A DNA stretch of 64,000 bases from contig NZ_FOXO01000002.1 of the NCBI RefSeq assembly GCF_900115735.1, forward strand, positions 1 to 64,000. The letters run 5' to 3'. This document shows positions 52,108 through 61,260 of this stretch, one piece after another. The position numbers were made by a program, and so were the translations under genes. Positions within the stretch are counted from its first letter, which is position 1, and each line of letters begins with the position of its first letter. A model generated the notes under the pieces. The model ran no database searches, was not told where the DNA came from, and worked only from the letters and a program-made list of their open reading frames with translations. This DNA comes from Butyrivibrio proteoclasticus (GTDB lineage Bacteria; Bacillota; Clostridia; Lachnospirales; Lachnospiraceae).

Positions 52108-52857
52108 ATGTCACTAGAGATTAAACTTCAGGTCTTTGAGGGCCCGATGGACCTTTTGATGCACCTGATAGATAAAAACCAGATAGATATCTATGATATT
52201 CCTATTGTAACCATTACGGAACAGTACATGGAATACATCAATGCCATGCAAAAAGAGGATATGGAAGTTACCAGTGAATTTTTGGTAATGGCAGCAACTC
52301 TTATTGATATCAAATGCAAGATGCTTCTTCCTAAGGAAGTCAATGAGGATGGAGAAGAAGAGGATCCAAGAGCTGAGCTTGTTGAAAAACTGCTTGAATA
52401 TAAAATGTACAAATATATGGCATATGAACTTAAAGACAGGCAAATGGATGCAGGCTTGTCCTGGTTTAGACACAAGGATATTCCCAAAGAGGTAAAAGAA
52501 TACGAGGTTCCAATAGATTTTAGTGACCTTATCGGTGACGCAACTCTCACAAAACTTAATGAGATATTTCAGGACTTGCTTAAAAGGCAGGAAGATAAGG
52601 TGGATCCAATCCGTAGTAAGTTTGGAAATATTGAGAAAGAAACTGTGGATATGGATGCTAAGACACTTTATATCAAGGCATATATTAGAGAACATAAAAC
52701 TTTTAGTTTTAGACAACTCTTGGAAAAGCAGCATAGTAAGACGGAGGTTATCGTTACATTTCTTATAGTTCTTGAGGAAATGAAACTTGGAGAAATTGAG
52801 ATACAGCAGGACGGGACCTTTGCAGATATAATAATTACTTCCAGAAAGGCAAGCTGA
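52108..52857 (+). CDS. scpA: Segregation and condensation protein ScpA
   Basis: A 249-aa kleisin that bridges the SMC dimer in bacterial condensin. It begins LEIKLQVFEGPMDLLMHLIDKNQIDIYDIPI (family N-terminus, residues 3-33, binds the SMC neck) and ends with a winged-helix part (KTEVIVTFLIVLEEMKLGEI). The start is the ATG after GAGGAG. It is followed by scpB after 4 bp, the standard pair. smc is not in the window. Confidence 0.96.
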   Translation: MSLEIKLQVFEGPMDLLMHLIDKNQIDIYDIPIVTITEQYMEYINAMQKEDMEVTSEFLVMAATLIDIKCKMLLPKEVNEDGEEEDPRAELVEKLLEYKMYKYMAYELKDRQMDAGLSWFRHKDIPKEVKEYEVPIDFSDLIGDATLTKLNEIFQDLLKRQEDKVDPIRSKFGNIEKETVDMDAKTLYIKAYIREHKTFSFRQLLEKQHSKTEVIVTFLIVLEEMKLGEIEIQQDGTFADIIITSRKAS

Positions 52858-52861
52858 TATT

Positions 52862-53431
52862 ATGACAAAAGAAGAAGGCGCAGGAATAGTAGAGGCTATT
52901 CTTTTTACAATGGGCGATTCTGTTGAAATTAGTGCTTTAGCTAAGGCGATGGAGACTGAATCAAAAGAGATAAAGAAATATATTGAGTATTTAAAAGGGA
53001 AATATGAGAAAAAAGACAGCGGTATAGGAATCATAGAACTTGAAAATTCTGTACAGCTGTGTACCAAGAAAGAGATGTACGAATACTTGGTGAAAATAGC
53101 AAAAACCCCTAAGAAGGCTGTTTTGACTGACTCACTTATGGAGACTCTTTCCATAATAGCTTACAAGCAGCCAATCACAAGGCTTGAAGTTGAAAAGATC
53201 AGAGGTGTAAACAGTGATCATGCTGTTAACAGACTTGTAGAATTCGGACTTGTTCAGGAACTTGGCAGATTGGATGCTCCGGGAAGGCCGCTTCTTTTCG
53301 GAACAACAGAAGAGTTCCTTAGAAGCTTCGGAGTGAGAAGTCTTGATGATCTTCCAACAATAGGCCCTGTTCAGGTTGAAGAATTTAAGGCACAGGCTGA
53401 AGAAGAAGTAAATGTAAAATTGGATATCTAA
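52862..53431 (+). CDS. scpB: Segregation and condensation protein ScpB
   Basis: A 189-aa winged-helix protein that binds ScpA as a dimer in the SMC complex. The block SIIAYKQPITRLEVEKIRGVNSDHAV (around residues 98-123) and GRLDAPGRPLLFGTT are family signatures. Length is normal. It is followed by a terminator. Confidence 0.96.
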   Translation: MTKEEGAGIVEAILFTMGDSVEISALAKAMETESKEIKKYIEYLKGKYEKKDSGIGIIELENSVQLCTKKEMYEYLVKIAKTPKKAVLTDSLMETLSIIAYKQPITRLEVEKIRGVNSDHAVNRLVEFGLVQELGRLDAPGRPLLFGTTEEFLRSFGVRSLDDLPTIGPVQVEEFKAQAEEEVNVKLDI

Positions 53432-53445
53432 TTTATTAAAAGATA

Positions 53446-53484
53446 GGGAAAATACTGAATTTTTATGTATTTTCTCTTTTTTTT
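53446..53484 (+). terminator. Terminator after scpAB
   Basis: GAAAATAC (53448-53455) pairs with GTATTTTC (53467-53474), followed by eight T residues. Confidence 0.78.
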
Positions 53485-53495
53485 GGTTTTTTTTA

Positions 53496-53504
53496 TGATA
53501 TACT
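53496..53504 (+). promoter_or_regulatory. Extended -10 promoter of the decarboxylase operon
   Basis: TGATATACT, an extended -10, about 110 bp before the first gene of the operon. Confidence 0.45.
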
Positions 53505-53542
53505 ATATTCTGACTTAAGTTGCGGGTTTATGCGATTTGAGA

Positions 53543-53560
53543 TTGTGAAAAAATGCACAA
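53543..53560 (+). promoter_or_regulatory. Rex operator before the decarboxylase operon
   Basis: TTGTGAAAAAATGCACAA matches the Rex consensus TTGTGAA-N4-TTCACAA with one mismatch. It lies about 39 bp after the putative -10, so Rex may block transcription there. It links the operon to the NADH/NAD+ state. Confidence 0.75.
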
Positions 53561-53615
53561 TAATCAAATAACATAGTTGCACACATTCACATAAAATTTA
53601 TTGGAGGTTAAACAC

Positions 53616-55046
53616 ATGAGTAGTTCTTCACAAGCGAGTCAAAGAATAAATGCTTTGCTCGACGAAAACAGTTTCGTTGAAATTGGCGGCCTTGTGACAG
53701 CCAGAAACACAGATTTCAATCTGAAACAGGAAGAAACACCATCTGATGGAGTAGTTACCGGATATGGTGTTATCGATGGCAATCTTGTATATGTTTATAG
53801 TCAGGATGCGTCAGTACTTGGCGGTTCTATTGGCGAGATGCATGCTAAGAAGATTGTTCGCCTGTATGAACTGGCAATCAAGACAGGTTCACCTGTGATC
53901 GGCCTTATCGATTCAGCAGGACTTCGTCTTCAGGAGGCAACAGATGCACTTAATGCATTTGGAGAAATTTATCTTAAGCAGGTGGAGGCTTCCGGAGTTG
54001 TTCCACAGATAACAGCCATCTTCGGTACATGTGGTGGAGGGCTTGCACTTATTCCTTCTATCACAGACTTTACATTCATGGAAGCTGATAAGGCTAAACT
54101 TTTTGTTAATTCTCCTAATGTACTTGCAGGAAATTACAAAGAAAAATGCGATACATCAGCTGCTAAATGGCAGGCTTCAGAGGTAGGTAATGTTGATGTT
54201 GTAACAGATGAGGCATCTATCTACACTCAGATCAGAGAGCTTGTTTCAATCCTTCCTTCAAATAATGAGGACAGTGATTCATATCAGGAATGCACAGATG
54301 ACCTTAACAGAGCATGCGAGAATCTTGATGGCGCAGCTGCAGATCCTGCACTTGTTGCTGCACAGGTTTCTGATAATGGTCTTTTCTTTGAGACAAAGAG
54401 AGATTATGCAAAAGAAATGGTTACAGGATTTATCAGACTTAATGGTGCGACAGTAGGTCTTGTTGGCAACCGTACAGCTATTTTCGATGAGAATGGCAAG
54501 GAGGCAGAGAAGTTTGAAGACAAGCTTACTGCACATGCTTGTGAGAAGGCTGCAGATTTCGTTAACTTCTGCGATGCTTTTGATATCCCTGTTCTTACAC
54601 TTACAAATGCAACAGGCTTTGGCTCATCAAAGTGTGATGAGAGACATGTAGCAAAAGCTGCCGGAAAGCTTGTTTATGCACTTGCAAATGCTACAGTTCC
54701 TAAGGTTAACCTTGTAACTGGTAAGGCTTTTGGTAGTGCTTACGTTATCATGAACTCTAAGGCAATCGGTGCAGATGTAACTATCAGCTGGCCTGATACA
54801 CAGATTGGTACAATGGATGCAAATCTTGCTGCCAGGATCATGTGCGATGGAAAAGATGCTGAGACAGTAGCAAAGGCTGCATCTGATTATGCACAGCTTC
54901 AGAATAATGTTAAGAGTGCTGCTGCAAGAGGCTATGTTGATGAAATCATCGAGCCTGCTGATACAAGAAAGTATGTTATAGGCGCATTCGAGATGCTTTT
55001 TACAAAGAGGGATGAGCGTCCTGCTAAGAAACACGGCACAGTTTAA
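53616..55046 (+). CDS. Carboxyltransferase subunit (acyl-CoA carboxylase beta/12S-like)
   Basis: A 476-aa protein with the two crotonase-like halves of acyl-CoA carboxyltransferases, as in MmdA or the 12S subunit of transcarboxylase. Visible blocks are GGSIGEMHAKKIVRLYELA, IGLIDSAGLRLQEA, IFGTCGGGLALIPSITDF and, in the second half, VLTLTNATGFGSS and VNLVTGKAFGSAYVIM. It would move carboxyl between an acyl-CoA (methylmalonyl-CoA or similar) and the biotin carrier. Its 5S-type partner is at the end of the operon. The start is the ATG after TTGGAGG. The sequence is somewhat divergent, so the acyl group is not certain. Confidence 0.85.
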   Translation: MSSSSQASQRINALLDENSFVEIGGLVTARNTDFNLKQEETPSDGVVTGYGVIDGNLVYVYSQDASVLGGSIGEMHAKKIVRLYELAIKTGSPVIGLIDSAGLRLQEATDALNAFGEIYLKQVEASGVVPQITAIFGTCGGGLALIPSITDFTFMEADKAKLFVNSPNVLAGNYKEKCDTSAAKWQASEVGNVDVVTDEASIYTQIRELVSILPSNNEDSDSYQECTDDLNRACENLDGAAADPALVAAQVSDNGLFFETKRDYAKEMVTGFIRLNGATVGLVGNRTAIFDENGKEAEKFEDKLTAHACEKAADFVNFCDAFDIPVLTLTNATGFGSSKCDERHVAKAAGKLVYALANATVPKVNLVTGKAFGSAYVIMNSKAIGADVTISWPDTQIGTMDANLAARIMCDGKDAETVAKAASDYAQLQNNVKSAAARGYVDEIIEPADTRKYVIGAFEMLFTKRDERPAKKHGTV

Positions 55047-55063
55047 TGAAGGGAGCACTCAAA

Positions 55064-55936
55064 ATGAAGAGTAAATTTTTAGTTTTGGGAGTTGTTCTTA
55101 GCTGCTTCCTAAGTCTGAGTGCTTGTGGACAGGAAACAAAGACAAAGACAATCGACAGCAGCAAGTACCCGGCTGAAATGTTCAACGAGTCTTCTATTGT
55201 TTCTTACATGAATAACTTAGAGGATCAGAATTTCGAAGCATGGTACGCGGACGGAATTACTCCTGACAATTTCGAAGAAAAACTTTATGTTGCACTTGCC
55301 ATGAAGTTTAGAACTGAAACTTCAAATGGAATGGAGAGAACTGTACTTGATGGCGTTGATGAAGATTTTTACAATGCTATAAAGTCTGGTTACACAAGCT
55401 GGTATAAAGCCCTTGATGAGATAGGTTATACCAGTGATGCAACACTTGCTGATGAGCTTTATATCTCAGATGTTAATTACTACACTAACGATGATGAGCA
55501 GCTTGTAATTGATGCTACACTTCAGGGCACAAAGCATTCCGCATTGTTCCAGGTATATATGAACAATGAGACAATGGCTACTGATATGGGTGTCACAGTT
55601 AATAAGTCAAGCGCTGAGAAACTTGAGAATGCCGGCCTTAATACACTTCTTGGTATGGGAATGGCTTTCGCAGTTCTTATAATCATTTCACTTATTATTT
55701 CTCTGTTCCCTATCTTTATTAGTGGAAACAAGAAAAAGAAAGTTAATGATAAAGAGCTTGCTAAAGAGGCTATGGACAACACAATCACCCAGATTGAAGA
55801 AAAAGAAGATCTTGTTGGTGATTCTGAACTTGTTGCAGTTATAGCAGCAGCTATTGCAGCTTATGAAGGAAGTGCAAGCACAGATGGCTTCCAGGTTAGA
55901 TCAATCAGAAAAGTAAATAAAAATTGGAAAAGATAA
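55064..55936 (+). CDS. OadG-like lipoprotein subunit of the decarboxylase
   Basis: A 290-aa protein with a signal peptide and lipobox (LSLSACGQ, Cys around residue 21), an extracytoplasmic part of 160 residues, one membrane helix (FAVLIIISLIISLFPIFIS, around 205-225) and a cytoplasmic tail ending in EGSASTDGFQVRSIRKVNKNWKR-like sequence (listed by position only, about 268-290). The helix plus tail resembles OadG/MmdD small subunits, which hold the pump together; the large secreted N-terminal part is an addition. AAGGGAG is 9 nt upstream of the chosen ATG. Confidence 0.75.
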   Translation: MKSKFLVLGVVLSCFLSLSACGQETKTKTIDSSKYPAEMFNESSIVSYMNNLEDQNFEAWYADGITPDNFEEKLYVALAMKFRTETSNGMERTVLDGVDEDFYNAIKSGYTSWYKALDEIGYTSDATLADELYISDVNYYTNDDEQLVIDATLQGTKHSALFQVYMNNETMATDMGVTVNKSSAEKLENAGLNTLLGMGMAFAVLIIISLIISLFPIFISGNKKKKVNDKELAKEAMDNTITQIEEKEDLVGDSELVAVIAAAIAAYEGSASTDGFQVRSIRKVNKNWKR

Positions 55937-55948
55937 GGAGTATACACA

Positions 55949-56311
55949 ATGAAGAACTATACAATAACCGTTAACGGAAACGTATATGATGTAACAGTAG
56001 AAGAAGGCGCAGGTTCAGGAGCAGCTCCTGTAGCAGCTGCAGCTCCTGCAGTTAAGGCTCCAGCAGCTCCTGCAAAGAAGGCAAGCGCTGGCGCAGGTTC
56101 AATCAAGGTTGAAGCTGGTGCAGCAGGAAAAGTACTTAAGATCAATGCAAATGTTGGCCAGGCTGTAAAGAAAGGTGATACAGTTGTAACTATCGAGTCA
56201 ATGAAGATGGAGATCCCTATGGTTGCTCCTGCAGATGGAACTGTAGCAAGTGTTGATGTTGCTGCTGGCGATTCTGTTGAGGCAGGAACTGTTCTTGCAA
56301 CTCTTAACTAA
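55949..56311 (+). CDS. Biotin carrier protein of the decarboxylase
   Basis: A 120-aa biotinyl protein. An N-terminal strand (KNYTITVNGNVYDVTVEE) is followed by an Ala/Pro/Lys linker (about residues 24-48) and a biotinyl domain with the biotin-accepting Lys in ESMKMEIPM (around residue 86, 35 from the end, the normal distance). It carries CO2 as carboxybiotin between the carboxyltransferase and the membrane beta subunit. Ribosome site AAGGAG. Similar to MmdC and the 1.3S subunit. Confidence 0.95.
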   Translation: MKNYTITVNGNVYDVTVEEGAGSGAAPVAAAAPAVKAPAAPAKKASAGAGSIKVEAGAAGKVLKINANVGQAVKKGDTVVTIESMKMEIPMVAPADGTVASVDVAAGDSVEAGTVLATLN

Positions 56312-56367
56312 TTAAATTGTCAGAGAATATTATTGTTGTTTTATTAAAACAGAAATGAGGATAAAAA

Positions 56368-57510
56368 ATGGATTACGTTGTTAATACATTATCTAATCTC
56401 TGGCAGCAAACTGCATTTACAACCATGACTCCTGGTAACTATATCATGGTAGTTGTTGCTCTTGTATTTATGTATCTTGCTATAGCTAAGGGATTTGAGC
56501 CTTTACTTTTGGTACCAATTTCATTTGGTATGCTTCTTGTAAATATCTATCCGGATATTATGGCAGAGCCTGTAGGTGGAGCAGCCGGCGGACTTTTGCA
56601 TTATTTCTATATCCTGGATGAATATGCAATTCTTCCTTCACTGATATTCCTTGGTGTTGGAGCGATGACAGACTTTGGACCACTTATTGCAAACCCTATC
56701 AGTTTTCTTATGGGAGCAGGAGCTCAGTTTGGTATTTTTTCTGCTTATTTCATGGCTATTTTCTTTGGCTTTAATGATCAGCAGGCTGCAGCAGTATCAA
56801 TTATCGGTGGTGCAGATGGTCCTACTTCAATCTTCCTTGCAAGTAAGCTTCATCAGACTTCAATCTTAGGACCTATTGCCGTTGCTGCTTATTCATACAT
56901 GGCTTTGGTTCCTATGATCCAGCCACCTATCATGAAGGCTCTTACTACAGATAAAGAGAGAAAAATAAGAATGTCTCAGCTTCGTGAAGTATCAAAGCTT
57001 GAGAAGATTCTTTTCCCTATAATTGTTACTATCGTAGTAAGTATGATCCTTCCTACAACAGCGCCACTTATTGGTATGTTGATGCTGGGAAATCTCTTTA
57101 GAGAGTCAGGAGTTGTTCGTCAGCTTCAGGAAACAGCTTCTAATGCACTTATGTACATTGTAGTTATCCTTCTTGGTACATCAGTTGGTGCTACAACAAG
57201 TGCTGAGGCATTCCTTAACACAACAACTCTTATCATAGTAGTACTTGGACTTATAGCATTCGCATTTGGTACAGCATCCGGATGCCTTTTAGGAAAGCTC
57301 CTTTGCTTTGTTACAAAGGGTAAGATCAATCCTCTTATCGGCTCAGCAGGTGTATCTGCTGTTCCTATGGCAGCCCGTGTATCACAAAAGGTTGGTGCAG
57401 AGTATGATCCTTCAAACTTCCTGCTCATGCATGCTATGGGACCTAACGTAGCCGGTGTTATTGGTACAGCCGTTGTTGCTGGAACATTCATGGCTGTCTT
57501 CGGTGTATAA
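56368..57510 (+). CDS. oadB: Sodium-pumping decarboxylase beta subunit
   Basis: A 380-aa membrane protein with about nine to eleven helices. It decarboxylates carboxybiotin and exports Na+. The key block GGADGPTSIFLASKL (around residues 148-162) carries the conserved Asp of region IIIa, and the Asn/Ser-rich C-terminal block (FLLMHAMGPNVAGVIGTAVVAG, around 350-371) matches the region VIII. Length is normal for OadB/MmdB. Confidence 0.95.
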   Translation: MDYVVNTLSNLWQQTAFTTMTPGNYIMVVVALVFMYLAIAKGFEPLLLVPISFGMLLVNIYPDIMAEPVGGAAGGLLHYFYILDEYAILPSLIFLGVGAMTDFGPLIANPISFLMGAGAQFGIFSAYFMAIFFGFNDQQAAAVSIIGGADGPTSIFLASKLHQTSILGPIAVAAYSYMALVPMIQPPIMKALTTDKERKIRMSQLREVSKLEKILFPIIVTIVVSMILPTTAPLIGMLMLGNLFRESGVVRQLQETASNALMYIVVILLGTSVGATTSAEAFLNTTTLIIVVLGLIAFAFGTASGCLLGKLLCFVTKGKINPLIGSAGVSAVPMAARVSQKVGAEYDPSNFLLMHAMGPNVAGVIGTAVVAGTFMAVFGV

Positions 57511-57545
57511 AAGACTTTTTATAACTTAGAAAGGATGTAATAGAT

Positions 57546-58958
57546 ATGGCAGAATTAGAGAGAAAACCAGTTCGTATCAATGAGACTGTTCTGCGTGATG
57601 CTCATCAGTCACTTATTGCAACAAGAATGCCTACAGAGGTTATGTTGCCTATCATTGATACAATGGATAAGGTTGGATATAACGCAGTAGAGTGCTGGGG
57701 CGGTGCTACATTTGACGCTTGCATGAGATTCCTTAAGGAAGACCCATGGGAGAGACTTAGAAAACTCCGTGACGGCTTTAAGAACACAAAACTTCAGATG
57801 CTTTTAAGAGGACAGAATATCCTTGGTTACAAGCATTATCCGGATGACGTAGTAGAGTATTTCGTACAGAAGTCTATTGCAAATGGTATTGATATCATCA
57901 GAATCTTTGACTGTCTTAACGATCTTAGAAACCTTGAGGCTTCAGTTAAGGCTTGTAAGAAAGAGGGCGGTCATGCACAGATAGCTCTTGCTTATACACT
58001 TGGTGATGCTTATACAGAAGAATACTGGATGAACATTGCAAAAGACATTGAGTCAATGGGTGCAGATTCTATTTGTATCAAGGATATGGCAGGCCTTCTC
58101 CTTCCTTATGAGGCAGAGAAGCTTGTTAAGGCACTTAAGAGTGCTACAAAACTTCCTATCGACCTTCACACACATTACACTTCAGGTGTTGCCAGCATGA
58201 CTTACATGAAGGCTGCTGAAGCAGGTGTTGATATTATTGACTGTGCTATTTCTCCATTTGCACTTGGAACATCACAGCCAGCTACAGAAGTTATGGTAGA
58301 AGCATTCAAGGGACAGCCTTTCGAGACTGGTCTTGATCAGAAACTTCTTGCTAAGATCGCAGATCACTTCAGACCATACAGAGAAGAGTGCCTTGCTAGC
58401 GGACTTATGGACCCTAAGGTTCTTGGTGTTAATATCAAGACTCTTATGTATCAGGTTCCTGGTGGAATGCTTTCAAACATGGTTTCACAGCTTAAAGAGC
58501 AGAACGCAAGCGATAAGTATGATACAGTTCTTGAGGAAATCCCACGTGTTCGTAAGGACTTTGGTGAGCCACCTCTTGTTACACCATCATCACAGATCGT
58601 TGGTACTCAGGCCGTTATGAATGTACTTATGGGTGAGAGATACAAGGTTGCTACTGACCAGACTAAGGACCTTCTTGCCGGTGAGTATGGTAAGACAATT
58701 AAGCCATTCAACCCGGAAGTTCAGAAGAAGATCATTGGCGACAGAGAGGTTATCACATGCAGACCTGCAGATAAGCTCGAGCCAGGACTTCAGAAGTTTG
58801 AGAAAGAAGTTGCGCAGTGGAAACAGCAGGATGAGGATACTCTTTCTTATGCATTGTTCCCACAGGTTGCTACAGATTTCTTTAAGTATCGTCTTGCACA
58901 GCAGGAAAAGGTTGATGTTACAGCCGCAGATACAAAGAATGGTGCATATCCAGTGTGA
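57546..58958 (+). CDS. oadA: Oxaloacetate decarboxylase alpha / transcarboxylase 5S-like subunit
   Basis: A 470-aa biotin-dependent carboxyltransferase of the HMGL-like fold. RDAHQSLIATRM (around residues 18-29) and DLHTHYTSG (around 206-214) hold the metal, and CIKDMAGLL (around 178) holds the catalytic Lys. A conserved PYC/OadA domain follows (about 290-450). The biotin domain of longer OadA proteins is absent; the free carrier at 55949 replaces it. It transfers carboxyl between oxaloacetate/pyruvate and biotin. Confidence 0.94.
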   Translation: MAELERKPVRINETVLRDAHQSLIATRMPTEVMLPIIDTMDKVGYNAVECWGGATFDACMRFLKEDPWERLRKLRDGFKNTKLQMLLRGQNILGYKHYPDDVVEYFVQKSIANGIDIIRIFDCLNDLRNLEASVKACKKEGGHAQIALAYTLGDAYTEEYWMNIAKDIESMGADSICIKDMAGLLLPYEAEKLVKALKSATKLPIDLHTHYTSGVASMTYMKAAEAGVDIIDCAISPFALGTSQPATEVMVEAFKGQPFETGLDQKLLAKIADHFRPYREECLASGLMDPKVLGVNIKTLMYQVPGGMLSNMVSQLKEQNASDKYDTVLEEIPRVRKDFGEPPLVTPSSQIVGTQAVMNVLMGERYKVATDQTKDLLAGEYGKTIKPFNPEVQKKIIGDREVITCRPADKLEPGLQKFEKEVAQWKQQDEDTLSYALFPQVATDFFKYRLAQQEKVDVTAADTKNGAYPV

Positions 58959-58989
58959 TTTGTCGCAAATGAGATTTAGATAAAAATAA

Positions 58990-59038
58990 AAAGATGGAAT
59001 TTTGTTATATTAAATACAAAATTCCATCTTTTTTTATT
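58990..59038 (+). terminator. Terminator after the decarboxylase operon
   Basis: A perfect 16-bp stem AAAGATGGAATTTTGT/ACAAAATTCCATCTTT followed by TTTTT. Confidence 0.93.
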
Positions 59039-59067
59039 TTTATAAATGATTAATTTGAACAAGCATA

Positions 59068-59076
59068 TGGTAAAAT
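59068..59076 (+). promoter_or_regulatory. Extended -10 directly before glgX
   Basis: TGGTAAAAT ends only 6 bp before the ATG at 59083. If used, transcription would begin at or next to the ATG, giving a leaderless mRNA. No ribosome site is seen. Confidence 0.4.
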
Positions 59077-59082
59077 ATTTGT

Positions 59083-61260
59083 ATGAATGAGTATAGACGT
59101 CATAGACAAAACAGAAAACTGGTTGAAATAGGCGAGCGTCAGGTAAGGGAGCTGAGGAAAACAGATCTCAACAGACAAATGCTGGCTTTAGATGAATGCA
59201 ATGGATTCAGAATCAGACCGGGCTTTTACAATATGAATGGCGCTACGATGTTAGCGGATGGTGTAAACTTCACTGCTTATTCAAAGGGAGCAACTGCAAT
59301 AACACTTCTTTTGTATAAACGAGGGGAGTCTACTCCTTTTGCGCATCTTCCTTTCCCTGAAAGTTACAGGATTGGAAATGTATATTCAATGATTGTTTTC
59401 GGCCTTGATATTGAAAATATAGAATACTGTTATAGTGTTGACGGTCCATGGGATCCTGATAAAGGTCTTTTGTTTAATAAAAATCATCTGCTCCTTGATC
59501 CATATGCAAAGGCAGTATCAGGACAGAGAATTTGGGGGCAAAATCCCAATAAAGATGGCGCATATAGGGCCAGAATAGTAAGAGATAATTTTGAATGGAA
59601 TGATACCAACAGCCTTTGTACACCGATGAACGATACAGTGATTTATGAAATGCATGTTCGCGGTTTTACTATGGATCCTTCTTCAGGTGTTAAATGCAGG
59701 GGCACATTTGAAGGCATTAAAGAAAAGACTGAATACCTCAGAAAACTCGGTATTACAGCTGTTGAACTCATGCCTATATTTGAGTTTGATGAAACCAGAG
59801 ATAAGAGAATTGTAAACGGCAAAACTTTACTTGACTACTGGGGATATAACACAATTAGCTTTTTTGCTCCTAATACAAGCTATGCGTCAGAGAGTGAATA
59901 CAACAAAGAAGGCGTTGAATTAAAACGAATGATAAAAGAGCTTAAGGATAACGGAATTGAGGTTATCCTTGATGTTGTGTTCAACCATACTGCTGAAGGC
60001 AATGAGAATGGTCCGTTTATTTCATTTAAAGGTTTTGATAATAATATCTATTATCTTTTGACACCTTATGGTCAGTATTATAATTTTAGCGGCTGCGGAA
60101 ATACTATGAACTGTAATCATCCAATGGTGCAGGAGCTTATCGTTGAGTGCCTTAGATATTGGGCTATTGAATACAGGGTTGATGGTTTTAGATTTGATCT
60201 TGCAAGTATCCTTGGAAGAGACCAGGACGGTTCTCCGATGGAAAGGCCTCCGCTTATTCAGAGACTTGCTTATGACCCGATTCTTGGTAATGTCAAACTG
60301 ATCGCTGAGGCATGGGATGCCGGAGGAATGTATCAGGTTGGCAATTTCCCTGCGTGGAAGAGGTGGGCAGAGTGGAATGGTAAGTATAGGGATGACATAA
60401 GATCGTATTTAAAGGGTGATATATGGGCAGCTCCTGAAGCTGTAAAGAGAATTACAGGTTCAATGGATATGTATGGCGGTTCATATCTTGGATATGACTC
60501 TTCTGTTAATTTTATTACCTGTCATGATGGTTTTACTCTTTATGATCTTTATTCATATAATGGCAAGCATAATGAGGACAATGGCTGGAACAATACGGAT
60601 GGAGCCAACGATAACAGGAGTTGGAATTGTGGCGCTGAAGGCGAGACTACAGATCCAAAAATTCTTGATCTTAGGTTTAGGATGATGAGAAACGCTATAA
60701 CTGTGCTTATGTGCAGTCGTGGCACTCCAATGGTCTATGCCGGAGATGAATTTGGAAATACGCAGTTTGGTAATAATAATGCCTATTGCCAGGATAATGA
60801 GATTTCCTGGCTTAACTGGAATCTGTTAAAAAAGAATAAAAACTATTTTGACTTTTATAGGAATATGATCCAGTTTAGAAGAAAACATCCGGCTATCAGG
60901 AAGGATTTACAGCCATCCAAGTGCGGATATCCTCATATAAGCGTTCATACAGAAAATCCTGATAATGGTAACATTACCAAGGACTCGAAGGTAATCTGCG
61001 TAAGATATGCCGGATTTATAGAAAAAAAGAATCATGATGATATTGTTTATATAGCAATCAATGCTTACTGGGAGGATATACAGATTATGCTTCCTAATCC
61101 TCCGGAGGGAGCTTACTGGTCACTTTGTGTTGACACAGGTGACGAGAGCGGTAAATATTTCTATAACAGACCTAAACCTCTCACCTGGAGAAATAGGACT
61201 TTGAAAGCCAGAAGTGTAAGCGTATTTATTGTTTCTTTTGGAGCGGAGTATGGCGTCTAA
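59083..61260 (+). CDS. glgX: Glycogen debranching enzyme (GH13, GlgX/isoamylase type)
   Basis: A 725-aa alpha-1,6-glucosidase-like enzyme of family GH13. It has an N-terminal CBM48 domain (about residues 45-165) and a (beta/alpha)8 barrel. Catalytic residues: Asp in YRVDGFRFDLAS (around 375), Glu in LIAEAWD (around 408) and Asp in FITCHDG (around 484). Substrate is branched alpha-glucan such as glycogen or starch limit dextrin. It lacks a signal peptide, so it is intracellular and probably serves glycogen use. An N-terminal Arg/Lys-rich extension of about 30 residues (EYRRHRQNRKLVE) precedes the usual start; the true start could be a little later. Confidence 0.92.
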   Translation: MNEYRRHRQNRKLVEIGERQVRELRKTDLNRQMLALDECNGFRIRPGFYNMNGATMLADGVNFTAYSKGATAITLLLYKRGESTPFAHLPFPESYRIGNVYSMIVFGLDIENIEYCYSVDGPWDPDKGLLFNKNHLLLDPYAKAVSGQRIWGQNPNKDGAYRARIVRDNFEWNDTNSLCTPMNDTVIYEMHVRGFTMDPSSGVKCRGTFEGIKEKTEYLRKLGITAVELMPIFEFDETRDKRIVNGKTLLDYWGYNTISFFAPNTSYASESEYNKEGVELKRMIKELKDNGIEVILDVVFNHTAEGNENGPFISFKGFDNNIYYLLTPYGQYYNFSGCGNTMNCNHPMVQELIVECLRYWAIEYRVDGFRFDLASILGRDQDGSPMERPPLIQRLAYDPILGNVKLIAEAWDAGGMYQVGNFPAWKRWAEWNGKYRDDIRSYLKGDIWAAPEAVKRITGSMDMYGGSYLGYDSSVNFITCHDGFTLYDLYSYNGKHNEDNGWNNTDGANDNRSWNCGAEGETTDPKILDLRFRMMRNAITVLMCSRGTPMVYAGDEFGNTQFGNNNAYCQDNEISWLNWNLLKKNKNYFDFYRNMIQFRRKHPAIRKDLQPSKCGYPHISVHTENPDNGNITKDSKVICVRYAGFIEKKNHDDIVYIAINAYWEDIQIMLPNPPEGAYWSLCVDTGDESGKYFYNRPKPLTWRNRTLKARSVSVFIVSFGAEYGV

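Noticed and set aside
52114-53154. A 346-codon open frame on the reverse strand
   Set aside because: It lies wholly opposite scpA and scpB, which are unmistakable, has no ribosome site and no recognisable family. It is a by-product of codon bias in the real genes.
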